Origin: Rhododendron vialii
Taxonomy: Eukaryota; Streptophyta; Magnoliopsida; Ericales; Ericaceae
Length of the DNA: 64,000 bases
Reading direction: 5' to 3'
Assembly (NCBI RefSeq): GCF_030253575.1
Contig: NC_080557.1
Location: 45,894,501-45,958,500, forward strand
Under the pieces are notes generated by a model that saw only the letters and a list, made by a program, of their open reading frames with translations, did no database searches and was not told where the DNA came from. The position numbers were made by a program, and so were the translations under genes. This document shows positions 1 through 10,863 of the stretch, piece by piece (position 1 is the first letter of the stretch; each line of letters begins with the position of its first letter).

Positions 1-760
1 CAAATGGAGGTTTAAAAACAACTGAAACATTATTTTCCCATCAACATAAACAGACATAGAAAAGTAATAAGACTTCGTGGAAGAGATAAATACTGAAAAA
101 AACAAATCCAGGGATTCAATAATAACACACAGAAACTTCCCAAAAGGTTACAAAGAGCTATGGCCTCAAGTATTCTACTCTAATAAGATGAAAACTCACT
201 ACCAAAGACCCTAACCACCTATTTATAACCTAAGACACTTCACAAACCCTAACTAAAAATATGCATCCATAAAATGAACCACTATTAGTAAAATAGACTG
301 CATCAATGAAGTAAAATTGTTATTTTGAGAGTCAAGGACTCCTGTTGTATTTTAATTTGAGAGTTTCTCTACCTAGAATCAAATTCTTGATTTTTCTGGT
401 TACAAGTTTATGGCATCACGTACCAAGTTCAGCGTACTGTTGTTTGCAGACGGGGCACTCCGATCCAAACTGGGTAGATCTCGGTACGCAGAAACTGAAA
501 TAGGGTTTCGAAAAATTTGAAGTCAGATCGCAGAATATATCACAATCAAAACCAAACAATAGAAAATCAGAGAGAGAGAGAGAGAGAGAGTAGTAGTAGT
601 AGTAGTATAGTAAGAAGAACATTTGAGGAGTGAGAAGAGGAAACGAACTCGCAAAAGATGTGATTGCAGGGGAGCAGCTGTGGCCGGTTGAGCAGATTTA
701 GGCTGAAAGAATCACAAAATCAACGGTCCAACCAAATTAGTCATTACCCAGATGCAGTAA

Positions 761-799
<39 letters not shown>

Positions 800-890
800 A
801 CCAGAGAGGGCACTTGAGCTCGAGACCCAGTTTCTGGTGATGGAGAAGCCATGGATTGAGAAAGCTGGAGTTGTTGGAAGCGTCCGCCAT
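1..890 (-). CDS. BARD1: BARD1-like RING protein, 5' part only (runs off left edge)
   Basis: This is a host nuclear gene of the BRCA1-associated RING domain family, which in plants acts in DNA repair and chromatin repression as an E3 ligase partner of BRCA1. Three coding exons can be read on the minus strand: 890-802, 702-649 and 494 to about 420. They join in phase across GT-AG introns. The product starts MADASNNSSFLNPWLLHHQK and carries a complete cysteine-rich RING: CPLC, then CNHIFCDFC, then CPVC, with the ligand pairs split over all three exons. The start at 890 is the first ATG in frame and matches the plant BARD1 N-terminus (short Ser/Asn stretch, LNPW, then the RING). A GA/CT run (764-796) lies directly inside intron 1. 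Bases 1-415 show no exon I can defend and are probably intron 3. The BRCT and PHD parts must lie beyond the left edge. A BRCA1-like identity is less likely because of the LNPW start. The exact 3' end of exon 3 is uncertain (424 or 420). Confidence 0.82.
764..796. repeat. (GA)n microsatellite in BARD1-like intron 1
   Basis: An uninterrupted GA dinucleotide run, CT on the coding strand, starting a few bases after the exon 1 donor. A shorter GA run followed by an AGT trinucleotide run lies at about 570-607 in intron 2. Confidence 0.95.
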
Positions 891-1600
891 TGTTGTCGCT
901 GAGCTCTGACTGTTACTGTAATTGCAGATGAAACGAGAAAAAGGCTTAACAATTGAACGGACTTAATAAACTGGTAGTAGTGTTTAATTTTTTGGAAAAA
1001 AGGCGCTGATATTTGAACTTGGCGCGCTTTGCCTCAAATGTTAAACTCCCGCCACCGTGGTTTTATTTCCGTCTAAATTCCCAAACTATCCCCTTCTTCT
1101 GCGTTCCAAACCCTAGACCAGGGCTAGGGCTCCAAACGAACCAGTAGAATCTCGAAGTGTTCGAGCTCGGCTCGTTCAAAACGAGTCTCCAGCAAGTAGA
1201 ACCCAAAAATTGACCCGTAGCTTGGCTCGTCTAGTATTGCGGTGTTCGAGCTAGTTTTATAAAAAGAGTCGAGCCTTTCCAAATGAACCGAGCTTTTATA
1301 AATGAGTCGGGCTTTTATGAAGCCTGCCCTAGCCCCACTCCACCTCCTCCACCACCGCGTCCTCCCAACCCCAAATCTTGGTTAAATAGCACCTTGCCCA
1401 CAGCCTACGCTCTCGCTTTTGAGAATTGTAATCTTTATTCTTCATGTAACATTTTCAAACCACATCTTCTTCTTCTTTTTACTCAAACTCAAAATTTGAG
1501 GAAAATTTCCTACTATCCACCCTACTTTTTTAGTGAAAAAGAAAATTTCTTTGTGCCGTCACAATGTTTCATACCAAAATGAACTTTTGCAAATTACTTT
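891..1600. other. Promoter side of BARD1-like gene and intergenic DNA
   Basis: The region upstream of the BARD1-like start. Bases about 1140-1330 contain degenerate CGAGCTCGG/GCTCGTT words, resembling the low-complexity words of the foldback in the PP2A gene (39507-39792). A proline-rich open frame at 1283-1582 has no recognisable family and is probably chance. Confidence 0.5.
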
Positions 1601-1621
1601 TAACAAAATTTGAGTAATTAA

Positions 1622-2570
1622 TGTTGGAGATGCTAATTACCCTTCAACAAGTTACAAAGGAGGATCGCCTGGATTTGCTAACTACTGCACGAGATGCTGT
1701 TATAGTGCCCACACAACTTCTTCACCAGTTAATAATTGTTTCATAACAGTGACCCCATGCTAGGGTGCAAAATTGGAAGAGAAAATGTTCACTTTTGCTT
1801 CCAACAGGTAGAAGAAGAAGCATAAAATTTGGCTGGTGAACTAGGGTCTCAGGGCATTCCCATCACATGGCTGGTGGGATCATTCCTGCATGGTATCTTC
1901 TTCGTTCTTTGTATCGAGAAATCACTCAGTTGAAAGTTTAATTCAATTCCATCGTTATCTTGAAAAGTTGTAATGGTATCAGAGCCCTGGCTAGAAGGCT
2001 TACCGATGAACCTTTTAGTCGAGTGTTTGTACAGTGTTGGAATCCACCTCGATCAAAGCGTGCCTTCTTGTTTGCTCTTTCACCTCAAGGAGATTGAGTT
2101 CAAATTCTTTGAAAGGCATAAAGGTGAGCAGAAACTGTTGAATTATATTTTCCAGATAATGCAAAAGTTTTGGAGAAGGTGAACAAGAATTATTCCAATC
2201 GACACAGAAGCTGTATACTATTCATTTTATTCTTGACTTGAAAGAAAATTAAAGATTCGCAAACAGCATTATTTTTCTTAAATTGAGGGGGTGTTATATA
2301 CTAAACGGTTGGTAATGCAGCGTATTTCTTGCATCGCGTCCAGAAAATGAGGTTGATGGGACACCGGTTGATATAATTTCGGAATGCCATTTGTCTTGAG
2401 ATAAACGGTTTAAATGGTTCCATTTTGAATCCAGTTGATAAATAAAATTTAAAGCAAAACACTGCTCGGCGATTGGACCAACACTTGCCAGGAGATGCAA
2501 GGGTAAGACTCTTAGATTCGGATGTTAATACCAATGTTCAAGCAGTGTTTTTAGGCACGGGCATGCACTA
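1622..2570 (+). mobile_element. Possible remnant of a small non-coding LTR retroelement
   Basis: At 1975-1990 the sequence TGGTATCAGAGCCCTGG matches the primer-binding site complementary to plant initiator-Met tRNA. About 300 bases further on, at 2280-2292, there is a purine tract (TTGAGGGGG) of the kind that precedes a 3' LTR. A TGTTGGA start at about 1622 would suit a Copia-type LTR edge. The short internal part without coding capacity would fit a TRIM-like element. I cannot align two LTRs convincingly, so the outer limits are guesses. It is an old, broken fossil if real. Confidence 0.3.
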
Positions 2571-2677
2571 AGTACTTATTTTTTGAATTAAAAGTGATGT
2601 ATTGTGAGAAAATGACTTGTCTCCGAAAGTAGGAAATAAGTACTTAAAAAATAAACACCTTAGCGGAACGGGACTTA
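2551..2677. mobile_element. Short MITE, 'AAGTACTTATTTTTT' family
   Basis: About 125 bp with inverted ends: GGCACGGGCATGC-ACTAAGTACTTATTTTTT on the left against the reverse complement of AAAATAAACACCTTAGCGGAACGGGAC on the right (each given in part). Internal words AAATAAGTACTTAAAAA and GAGAAAATGAC recur at about 46580-46700, so at least two copies lie in this window. No coding content. Confidence 0.5.
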
Positions 2678-3147
2678 AGAAAGAATAGTTTTTGATAATT
2701 TACCCTCCAAAGAAAGAAGTGTACATGCTTGAAAGGTGAAGAAAATCTTATGCTGTGAGCCCAGTATATTTATTCATATCATGTGTTGGTTTAACTCACT
2801 ACTATCCTTTCCCTGTTTTCTCTGCTCAATGAGGATTAATAGTTGGGAACATTACATTTTCTGCAAATCATTATCCAGAGTGAAATTTGACTGGAAAAAA
2901 AAAAAAAAGCATCCCAGATTCATAATAATACTTCAACCTCCTTTGCTAACACAATCGAACGCGTCTGTCACATAAAATATTAAAGGCAACGTTAATCACT
3001 CACAAATCTATTTTTCTCACACCTTGAAACAATGAAACCACTGGTTTAATTACTTCACAACTAGAAAAAGAAGGTAACCCAAAAAAAAAAAAAAGGGAAA
3101 AAAACTTGCTAGAGAAGACAGAGAAAACATTCTTCCCTGAAGAAATC

Positions 3148-6100
3148 TCAGCTTCTCTTTTGGATTTCAAAGGAATATTTGAGCTCCATATGGCATCTTT
3201 GGTCATCATCTTCAAACTGTATAAACAGTCAATGTAAGAGGAATTACGAAATCGTAAACCTATTTGTCAGACAGAAAAGAGAGGAAAAAATGGTAACAAA
3301 AGAAACTTCATCTATTCGATCACATTACAGGTATAGCATAGACTTCCATTAGAATCAACTGCAATGTCACTAACTGTACGTTACAGGCAGAACAGCGTCA
3401 CATGGGCTCTTCAAAATAAAGCAAGTACTTGTATTGACAATTCACACCTGGACAAAGTGTGGTTTGTGTCCAATATTAAGGTGCCATTTTTTCATACTCT
3501 TCGATTAGAGGTTTGACAGGTCCAACCCCTAGACGGTTAGACCTGCACCTGAATTTATCATGCAACATAGAGCAAAACCAGCTTGGATTTGATGTACTTG
3601 TGTGCTACAAACGGAACCAACTTGGTAAAGTTTTCAGCAGTCCGGGCCGTGTCTTAGTCCAAGTGTGGCTGATCATTCACAAAGACCAGCTGAGCATAGT
3701 CGGCGTACTTGTGCTAGGGTAAAATGGATTTCAGGTTCCAGTTAATGTGCAAGTCTAAATGTGCTACAGCTTACAGGTAGGTTATATATCTCCAGGTTAA
3801 TTCAGCCACTAGTTCTCCAATAAAAGTGAAAATTATAAAACAGATTTTCTTTTTAGCAGTTATTCATTCAAGAAGGAGAATGCTCCTCCAACCTTAAGAG
3901 AACAAAGCTATGCATATTCTTTAAGGTGTAAAAATGAGGGCTAAGAAGAAAACATGACCTTCGGATTTTACCCGCTTAGATCACAGATTTTTGGTTACAT
4001 ATGCTTGAGCATGCTTGAGGGCGTAAGTGCACATACGTGTTGTTGCAAGGAGAGGGAGGAGGAAGAGGCGAAATTGCACACACCTTAAGCTTAGCCGAGT
4101 ACATTCCCCTTGCAAGCACGCCAGATGGAGCGGTCTCCTCGTCTAAGGTATGCACGTATGGTTCACGTCGAGGAGCAAATGCACCCAACATTCCTTTGCT
4201 TTGATCAACTGCAACCCAAATGGCAAATAAACGGACAAAATAAGTAAAATACAACTTTAAGTTGGTTGAAATAAACACTGTCAAAGATTAAGAAACCAAG
4301 TGTTCTGTGTTTTCTTTCCTAAGCACAGTTGAACGACTCGAACCTTTGAAATACCACTGCCGTAAAGATGAAAACCAACAAAAACCCAAGATTACAGCGA
4401 TACCAAAGAATCATAGCTCCTGTTAAAGCGGTTTTGCGGAGGAATCCCTACATTATTGCTGTGATAACAATTCTGCTAACCGTTTTTAATTTAACAGCAA
4501 TTGCGGAAACCATGTTGCCCAGAACTCTTGATTTATAAACCTCAGTTAAAACATTTATCTGTTTTATTTGTGTGCAAAAGGAACAACAAAGGAAACAGTA
4601 TAGACCATACACAACACCCACATGTCATTGTGTTTAGTGAATAAGTATAGACCATTGTGCATTCTATAGGAATTCCAATGGCGCATTTGCAACAGTTTTG
4701 GTGTCCTCCAACTGTTTCCCAATCACTTTTACGGTTGAATGAAACTGCTTTCATTTGTAAGTATTTACCCATTTTTTTATTAGTCGAACACCTGTGTTGT
4801 AAAAAAAAAATTACTTTTTGATTAGTCACGGTTTGAATTAAGCTGCAATGAGTTCATCACAATCTTACCAGTGATTCTGCTCATATAAAATTTAACTCAT
4901 CATTTGTGAGAGAGAAAATAGAGAAAGTTCTCAATCACCTTGGAGTCCTCCCTTCCACACTGCGTTTGTGTAGGTCAAGCCAGAGACAATGTTGTGCAAG
5001 ACAGTGAATGCCAGTTTAAGTCGATACTCGGAACCCTCCTTTAGGGTAAAGAGGGCACAGCTGCTTTTACTCTCATCAACAGGTATAGGAGTACTAATTT
5101 CCCCAATATCATCAGATATGATTCCTATGGAGTGGAATATAACTTCAGGTTCCGTTTTTCCTAACAAAACAAAGAAAAAAAGTTCACGAAACAAAACACA
5201 TTGAAGCCCTTGAACATTTTTATAAGGCATCATAAAACCTAAGACAACCATCTAAATCGCTTTCCACGCAACCGAGCAGCTGCTCTTTCCACCGCCTTAA
5301 GCTCTCATCCTCCTGAAAAAGCAAAGTTAAATCTTAGTACTGATCTCTGGCCATACCAAAGGATACACCAATGAGATCCGATTGATGAACCTAGCAATCA
5401 TCTATTGGAGCACTTCTATGCCCAACAGAAATGCAAATATTTTTTGTTTTAGGTAACCCAGCATGTGAATAATCTTCATCAGCAATGGAAACGGTGGAGG
5501 TATAAGCTTTAAGAAGTTCTACAAATGATGTGAAAGGAAATGTTTAAAGCTGAGTGGAAAACGCAATCTGTTAGGTTCGTTTCCATGGAGAATAATCCGA
5601 AGAAGGCAATAGGCGGCTCATGGGATTCAAATGGGAGCGAGGGGGCGTTAGCACGCCTCGAACCCATGACCACATGAGAGCCAAACCCAATGGGAGTAAC
5701 CCATTGCCGTCTTGGCTACCAACCCGGGTGGTGGTTATAAGGTGACGTGTAAAACTAGAATGTATTCATATTATTGTTAAACTAAAATCCTAAGGATGAA
5801 TTTTTCCTTACATGGTCATTTCAAGGTTTTCTTACATAGTCATTTCAACTCCATCGTGATAAAGCTCCCACAGCCAATGTCCAAATTCATATGCAATTAT
5901 TAAATCTGAGATTGGACTATTCTCATCGAACAACGTGTGCCAAATTCTTTATTTCAATCCACATGTGTCCACACCGGGGCCGAGACAAGGGATGCCGGGG
6001 TGATCGCCCCTGCACAACTCCAAATATTCATATTTATTATACTATTTTTTTAGGTTAATTCGAAAACTTTTGTGAGATTGGCGCCTACAAGTCCCTTGAG

Positions 6101-6560
6101 TGCCTTGAGTGAAAGAAGTTATTAAAATTAATTCTAAGTTACCAATTATGTTTCGATCTCGTATAAAATTAAGCAATGATTACGTGTATACACACAATCT
6201 CGTCTCTTCCTCGACCTAGCAGGTTGCAAATGCAGTATATACTTACGGAATACAAACAATTAAAGATTTGGCATTGGTAAAATTCAACAATGAAAATGAT
6301 ACTGAATGAGAGAGTAAACAAACCTTGTCTTTCTCAATCTGGTCTCTGAGAGGCACCAGAGGGCTGGGTACAAATTTCCCAATAGCCTCACCATCTTGTA
6401 GAGTACTAGTATCATTTTCTTCATCAACAGAAGGATCATCATCCACAATACAGATCTCCACTGGTTTCTCAGTCACTTGTTGATTTTCATCACCACCGAC
6501 AGCACTAGCTGAAGCACACCCACAAGTCTGTCCTGCCCCTGCTCTCTCTCTACCCTCCAT
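3148..6560 (-). CDS. Rho GDP-dissociation inhibitor (RhoGDI)
   Basis: Cytosolic regulator that extracts prenylated ROP/RAC GTPases from membranes and keeps them in the GDP form. Five exons read on the minus strand: 6560-6324, 5312-5249, 5160-4939, 4208-4084 and 3216-3148. All have GT-AG borders, and the total is 717 bases (238 residues). The acidic, poorly conserved N-terminus (about residues 1-75) holds VDDDPSVDEEND and ends in VPLRDQIEKDK. The folded part contains EDESLRRWKEQLLG, FTLKEGSEYRLKLAFTV, NNIVSGL-type NIVSGLTYTNAVWK, and EETAPSGVLARGMYSAKLK. It ends with DDDQRCHMELKYSFEIQKRS. These are the landmark blocks of eukaryotic RhoGDI, in order, and the length is normal for plants. The start at 6560 (MEGRERAGAG) was chosen from family layout. 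An ATG at 6641 is in frame without a stop, and the extension would read through a GA-rich stretch as DREREM. Large introns 3 and 4 hold no other gene. It is one of two ROP-pathway genes in the window (see 22213-23546). Confidence 0.93.
5590..5745 (-). mobile_element. SINE-like tRNA-derived head in RhoGDI intron 1
   Basis: On the minus strand, GGGTTCGAGGCGTG (about 5665-5680) resembles a pol III B box. About 45 bases upstream, TTGGTAGCCAAGACGG could be a degenerate A box. The stretch is GC-rich compared with the surrounding intron. I could not find clear target duplications or a poly(A)-type tail, so this is only a suggestion. Confidence 0.3.
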
Positions 6561-7302
6561 CTCTCTCTCTCTATCTCTAAACACCACAAATTGTGTTGTC
6601 GAAAATCCTCCCAACAGATTTGGAACGGAGACAAAGATCACCTAAAACTAAAAAGGAAAAGTTCTCTCTCTTCTCTCTCTCTCTCTCTGATTTGGTTGCT
6701 GGATTTGTTTGTTGGCTTGTCTTCTGTTTGCACATTTTCGGCAGTGTCGGATTTGTCGGCGTGTGGATAAATACAGTGGATCAGTCACACATACTTTGCA
6801 AGTTTGAATTTAAACGTTATTTCCATGTCAAAAAAATTTAACCGTTATTTTGCCCTTGAATTTAAAGTCTATTCGTTGTTTATTGGCCTTTCCTTGGCGG
6901 GTACTGTATTAATTATGAAAATACGTTTTTAACCGTCATTTTTTCAAAAAAAATTGAACACCATGGTCCAATAATTTGATGAGAATCGTTTATTTTATTT
7001 AAAATTGCTGTTTTTTTTTCCTTTTCTAAACGGCATTAAAATTATTGCTTTAATCGTTTGTAAATGGAATGACTACTACTTCCATCTTACTATAATTCTT
7101 ATTTATTGTAAACATTTTATAAGAGCATATATATAATAAACTTCAAGTCACATCAAAATGTAGTACTTTATTTTCAAAATTGACCCTATTGATCTTAACT
7201 TTTTAAAGTGGTGTTATTCTCCTCTGTAAAGCTAATACTGTAAATAGGAAATTTAAAAAGGTGTTTGTCTTGACTTTTTAAAGTGAACGTGTATTTATCG
7301 GA
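6561..7302. other. RhoGDI upstream region
   Basis: CT/GA-rich leader (6541-6590 and 6656-6690) followed by AT-rich DNA. No second gene is recognised. Confidence 0.5.
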
Positions 7303-7693
7303 AGCGGGGGGGCTGCTGTGCCCGATTCTGGGCCCACTCTGGTCTCGTTTCGATGATCGGAATCGTTCACTTTGTAGAGCTCGTCAAGTAGAACAACCAT
7401 GCAAAAAATCAGCTTAATTGGATATCGTTAAGTGCCTGATCAGAGCCCATATAATTCTCGGTCCATGGGTTACAGTGGATTTGATCCAGTGTTTCGGATC
7501 CATTCTTTTCAAGATAAAAAAGTTCCAATCAGGCACTTAACAATATCCAATTAAGCTAGTTTTTTGCATGATTGTTCAACTCGACGAGTTCTACAAAATG
7601 AACGATTCCGATCATCGGAGCGAAACTGGAGTGGACCCAAAAATTGGGCCCAGCAGCACGCTGCTGTCCCCAAGGAGACAGCAGCCCCCCCTC
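7303..7693. mobile_element. Foldback element 1 (long inverted repeat)
   Basis: The left arm, about 7303-7435, begins GGGGGGGCTGCTGT. The right arm, about 7525-7693, ends ACAGCAGCCCCCCC. The arms pair over more than 120 bases around a loop of about 90 bases. The arms contain GATGATCGGAATCGTTCA, GGGCCCA and CAAAAAATCAGCTTAATTGG. The right arm has an extra GC-rich piece near its end. Non-coding. It shares the motif 'AAAAA-TCAGCT-AAT-GATA' with the elements at 9408, 9857 and 41253. Confidence 0.8.
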
Positions 7694-8965
7694 CTCCCTC
7701 TAGGTTCTAAAACAGAAGGATGGCTAAAAAAATGAGACAGGTGGAGGCCAAACATAAAAAAAAAAATCTAAGATAAATATGCTTCCTATATATCAATTTC
7801 AATTAACTTCACTTTTTTGTACGTATGTTACCGGGCAAGCCCAACAACGACTCGCTTTTTGCATGTTTTTCTTGACCACTTTAAAATGTGTAGACTAACT
7901 TACTTGCATCTCGACTCATCTTTGAGTGACCAATCCCAGAGTCGAAAATAAAAAATGTAAATATTCCAACTTAAATTAAGGCAAAACCGCGTATGAACCA
8001 ATCGTTAGGCCTTGAATGGACCTAGGCCTTGGAATGCCGCCCAAAGCGTGATAGTCCAGTCCACAACCCAGCAATGGGCATCAACTAGATACTATCATGA
8101 ATATCTTGCGAAACAGATTCACAAAGTGATAAAATTTATCCGAGTTCAAATTAATTTTAATTTCACTAATTTTTTTCGATAATCAGATGTGAGGAACAAT
8201 TTGTTCAGACCTCCACTAATTTCAAAGCCTTGAAGTTAACGACATTACACAAACCCTTCAGTGATTCAAAGGTTTGGAATATTTAACCTCCAAAGAATTC
8301 GAACATGCGATCTCTTAGAGGACAGTCGTTTATTTGCTTTTTCACACATTAATTTCATTAGATGCGTAGTTTAGTCAAAGACCTTCTTTGGAAGCTTACC
8401 TTTCATCATGCATCATAAACCAACCAGATGCTATTAATGAATTATTGTTCTCCCAATTTTTTTGAACCAAATAAGTGTTGTCTGATTAAATACTTACCTA
8501 TACAAGACTATCTGGGTTTATTTTCTCTCAGAATTGCCCAAAATAGAAAAAGTTTCGCTAAATGAAATCAGAATGAAACACATGTAAATCACATCCAACA
8601 TTGTACCAAAGCTCTATCTCCCTAACGGCTAACACTTGTGCTATCCCCGAAGGGACTTGGGTTCGAGCCACGATACCCCTCTTATCTCTCTCCACATCTA
8701 ACATTGTAATCTTCGCAAACTTCTTAAGAATAAAGTCCAATCTAGTCTCCTAATGTCCCGTCTCATTCAGTTTGGCCACTTGTGAGCCCAAAACGAGTCC
8801 ATAACAAGGCATTGATTGGTGTCCCATGCACATAATTTTTTACTCAGCAAGTTCCATAAAATAAATATTTCCGATAATTGTTGTGGACCGGGAAGGGCCA
8901 ACCAAAGGTCGAACTAGAGGGGACTAGACCTTATCCCAATGGGTGAGCAAAATTGCACTTGGGCT
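7694..8965. other. Intergenic, no gene recognised
   Basis: AT-rich DNA with no supported exon. A GGGTTCGAGCC word at about 8647-8660 is SINE-like, but no A box or tail is convincing. Confidence 0.4.
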
Positions 8966-9391
8966 TAGAGCATCCGCAACGGGGTTTGGTATATTTGTGT
9001 GTTAAAATGTGTATTAGGATAAAAATGGATCCTACAAGTATTTGTTAAACATTGTTAACATAGGAGTGTGTTAGAACATCCACAACGAGTTTGATAAATT
9101 TGTGTTAAAATATGTGTTAGGATAAAAAAACGAGTCCCACAAGTGTATATTAGGAGTAATAGACATTTACATTTTGTGGTTGGAGTCTGAATTATAGAGG
9201 TGGGATCCACTTCTTGTTTGCTAGCATATTTGTCAAACTTGACACGCATGCTAGCACATTACAAGATTTAACACACTCTAACACACAAGCTAAATGCAAA
9301 CATTGTAGCATAAAAAATACATTTTTTTTTGGCTAAATCTTAACACATACAATTAAACACACGAGTTAGTACACCCATTGTGGATGCTCTT
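8966..9391. mobile_element. hAT-like MITE with GAGCATCC ends
   Basis: Left end TAGAGCATCCGCAACGGGG, right end CCCATTGTGGATGCTCTT, an imperfect inverted repeat. Inside, a second GAACATCCACAACGAG start at about 9071 repeats the left end, followed by similar GTTAAAATRTGTRTTAGGATAAAAA words. The left part is therefore duplicated in tandem. The same end type is seen at 62691-62947. Confidence 0.65.
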
Positions 9392-9407
9392 GGGTTGAAG
9401 CAGAAAT

Positions 9408-9794
9408 GATACTGGTACAGACATAAATCTGTACTAGTGAGTACAAACGCTTTTTTGGGCATGTTTTGGGTTAAAAAAAATTATTAGAGCCGCTCATTTT
9501 ATTTAAAATACTTTGTTTATAGTCTTTGCAAAAAATAAGCTCAATCCAGTACCGGTAAGGATGTTTACAAAACATCTAACTTTGCTTTAGAATTCAAGCC
9601 TGAATTCTATGACAAAGTTGGATGTTTTGTACATGCTCTTACCGATATTAGATTGAGCTTATTTTTTGCAAGGATCATAAACAAATTATTCTAAGCAAAA
9701 TGAGCGATTCCGATCATTTTTTTAAAATCCAAAAAAGACCCAAAAAATCATTTGTACTCACTGATACAAATATTAAATCTGTACCAGTAGCATC
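9408..9794. mobile_element. Foldback element 2
   Basis: The left end is GATACTGGTACAGACATAAA and the right end is its near reverse complement (ATCTGTACCAGTAGCATC). The arms of about 180 bases meet almost without a loop near 9595-9605. They contain TTGCAAAAAATAAGCTCAAT and its complement. No coding content. Confidence 0.82.
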
Positions 9795-9856
9795 ATTCGG
9801 GTCGAAGTCTCAAAATAATCGAAGGCCCGCAATTTAGGAAGAGTTGGGTTTTTTTT

Positions 9857-10246
9857 CAGTAATGCTACACGCACAGCAACTGTGCACAGATTTTGTGCAT
9901 AGATTTTTTGTGGGGCCCACTGCGGGTTCCACACAAATAATCCGAGCCGTTCATTAAATGTAAAACATTTTTTCAAGGGCCCCCGCAAAAAATCATCTCA
10001 ATCCGATACTCATAGATGCTTGATTCAATCATTTAACTTTTCATTCGAATCTCAGGATAATGAAAAGTAAATGATTGAATCAAACACTTATAGATATCGG
10101 ATTGAACTGATTTTTGGTGGGGGGCCTTGAAAAAATGTTTTACATTTAATGAACGACTCGAATTATTTGTGTGAGACCCGTAGTGGGTCCCACAAAAAAT
10201 TTGTGCACAAAATCTGTGCACAGTTGCTGTGCGTGTAGCATTACTG
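9857..10246. mobile_element. Foldback element 3, well conserved arms
   Basis: Begins CAGTAATGCTACACGCACAG and ends CTGTGCGTGTAGCATTACTG, an exact 20-base terminal inverted repeat. The arms continue nearly to the centre (about 10040-10070) with few mismatches, so a transcript would fold into one long hairpin. The element is flanked on both sides by T-rich runs. It lies about 85 bases before the TATA box of the next gene, so it is part of that gene's proximal promoter region. Confidence 0.88.
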
Positions 10247-10331
10247 GTTTTTTTTTTTGGTCTTTTCACAACCTTCGAGCTTTTTCCCCCGTAATTACAC
10301 CGAAATGTAGGGGCAATCAACTACTGCCTCC

Positions 10332-10340
10332 CTATAAATA
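10332..10340 (+). promoter_or_regulatory. TATA box of the gene at 10864
   Basis: CTATAAATA, followed about 40 bases later by the CT-rich leader. A possible leader intron could start at GTAAGG (10501). Its acceptor is not clear. Confidence 0.55.
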
Positions 10341-10376
10341 TGCCCCCTGGTCCCTACCATTACCCCCTCCCTAATC

Positions 10377-10427
10377 CTCTCCCCTCTCTCTCTTCGCTTC
10401 TCTCTCCTCCCCCTCTCTCTCTCTTCG

Positions 10428-10460
<33 letters not shown>
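10377..10460. repeat. CT-rich leader microsatellite
   Basis: Interrupted then pure CT run just downstream of the TATA box, likely in the 5' untranslated leader. A second, shorter GA run is at 10733-10757. Confidence 0.85.
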
Positions 10461-10461
<1 letters not shown>

Positions 10462-10863
10462 AGTGGGCGACCACCGGCGGCAACTCCTTGTCAACCTCCG
10501 GTAAGGTCCAGATTCCGGCCACAGCCTTTCCGATCTAATTTATTTTCGCAATATTAATCCTTGTTTTGGTGCCCATACACCCTTTGATTATTTACTCCCT
10601 TATTTTCAATTTCCTTCGCCCAAAACCAAATTCCCGATTTTAAGTTTTAACCGCTGCTTACCCCTAAAACATTTTCACTTTTCACCATTTTACCGTATAA
10701 CCCCCAACCTTTTCTTTTCTCCTTTAATTCAAAGAGAGAGAGAGAGAGAGAGAGAGAAATAAGGTGAGGAGAGAGAGTACGTCTGAGTGGTCCGGACTCC
10801 GGAGGAATATTAAAAAAAAAACGTTGATTTCTGTGAGCTGACGTGGCATGCATCGAGCGAGGC

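Noticed and set aside
1283-1582. Open frame with a proline-rich start
   Set aside because: Composition driven by a C-rich stretch, no family, lies in a repeat-like upstream region.
4542-4829. 95-codon open frame on the minus strand
   Set aside because: Lies wholly in RhoGDI intron 3 and shows no conserved pattern.
8640-8662. GGGTTCGAGCC, a tRNA B-box-like word
   Set aside because: No A box at the right distance, no cloverleaf, no tail or target duplication, so neither a tRNA nor a defensible SINE.
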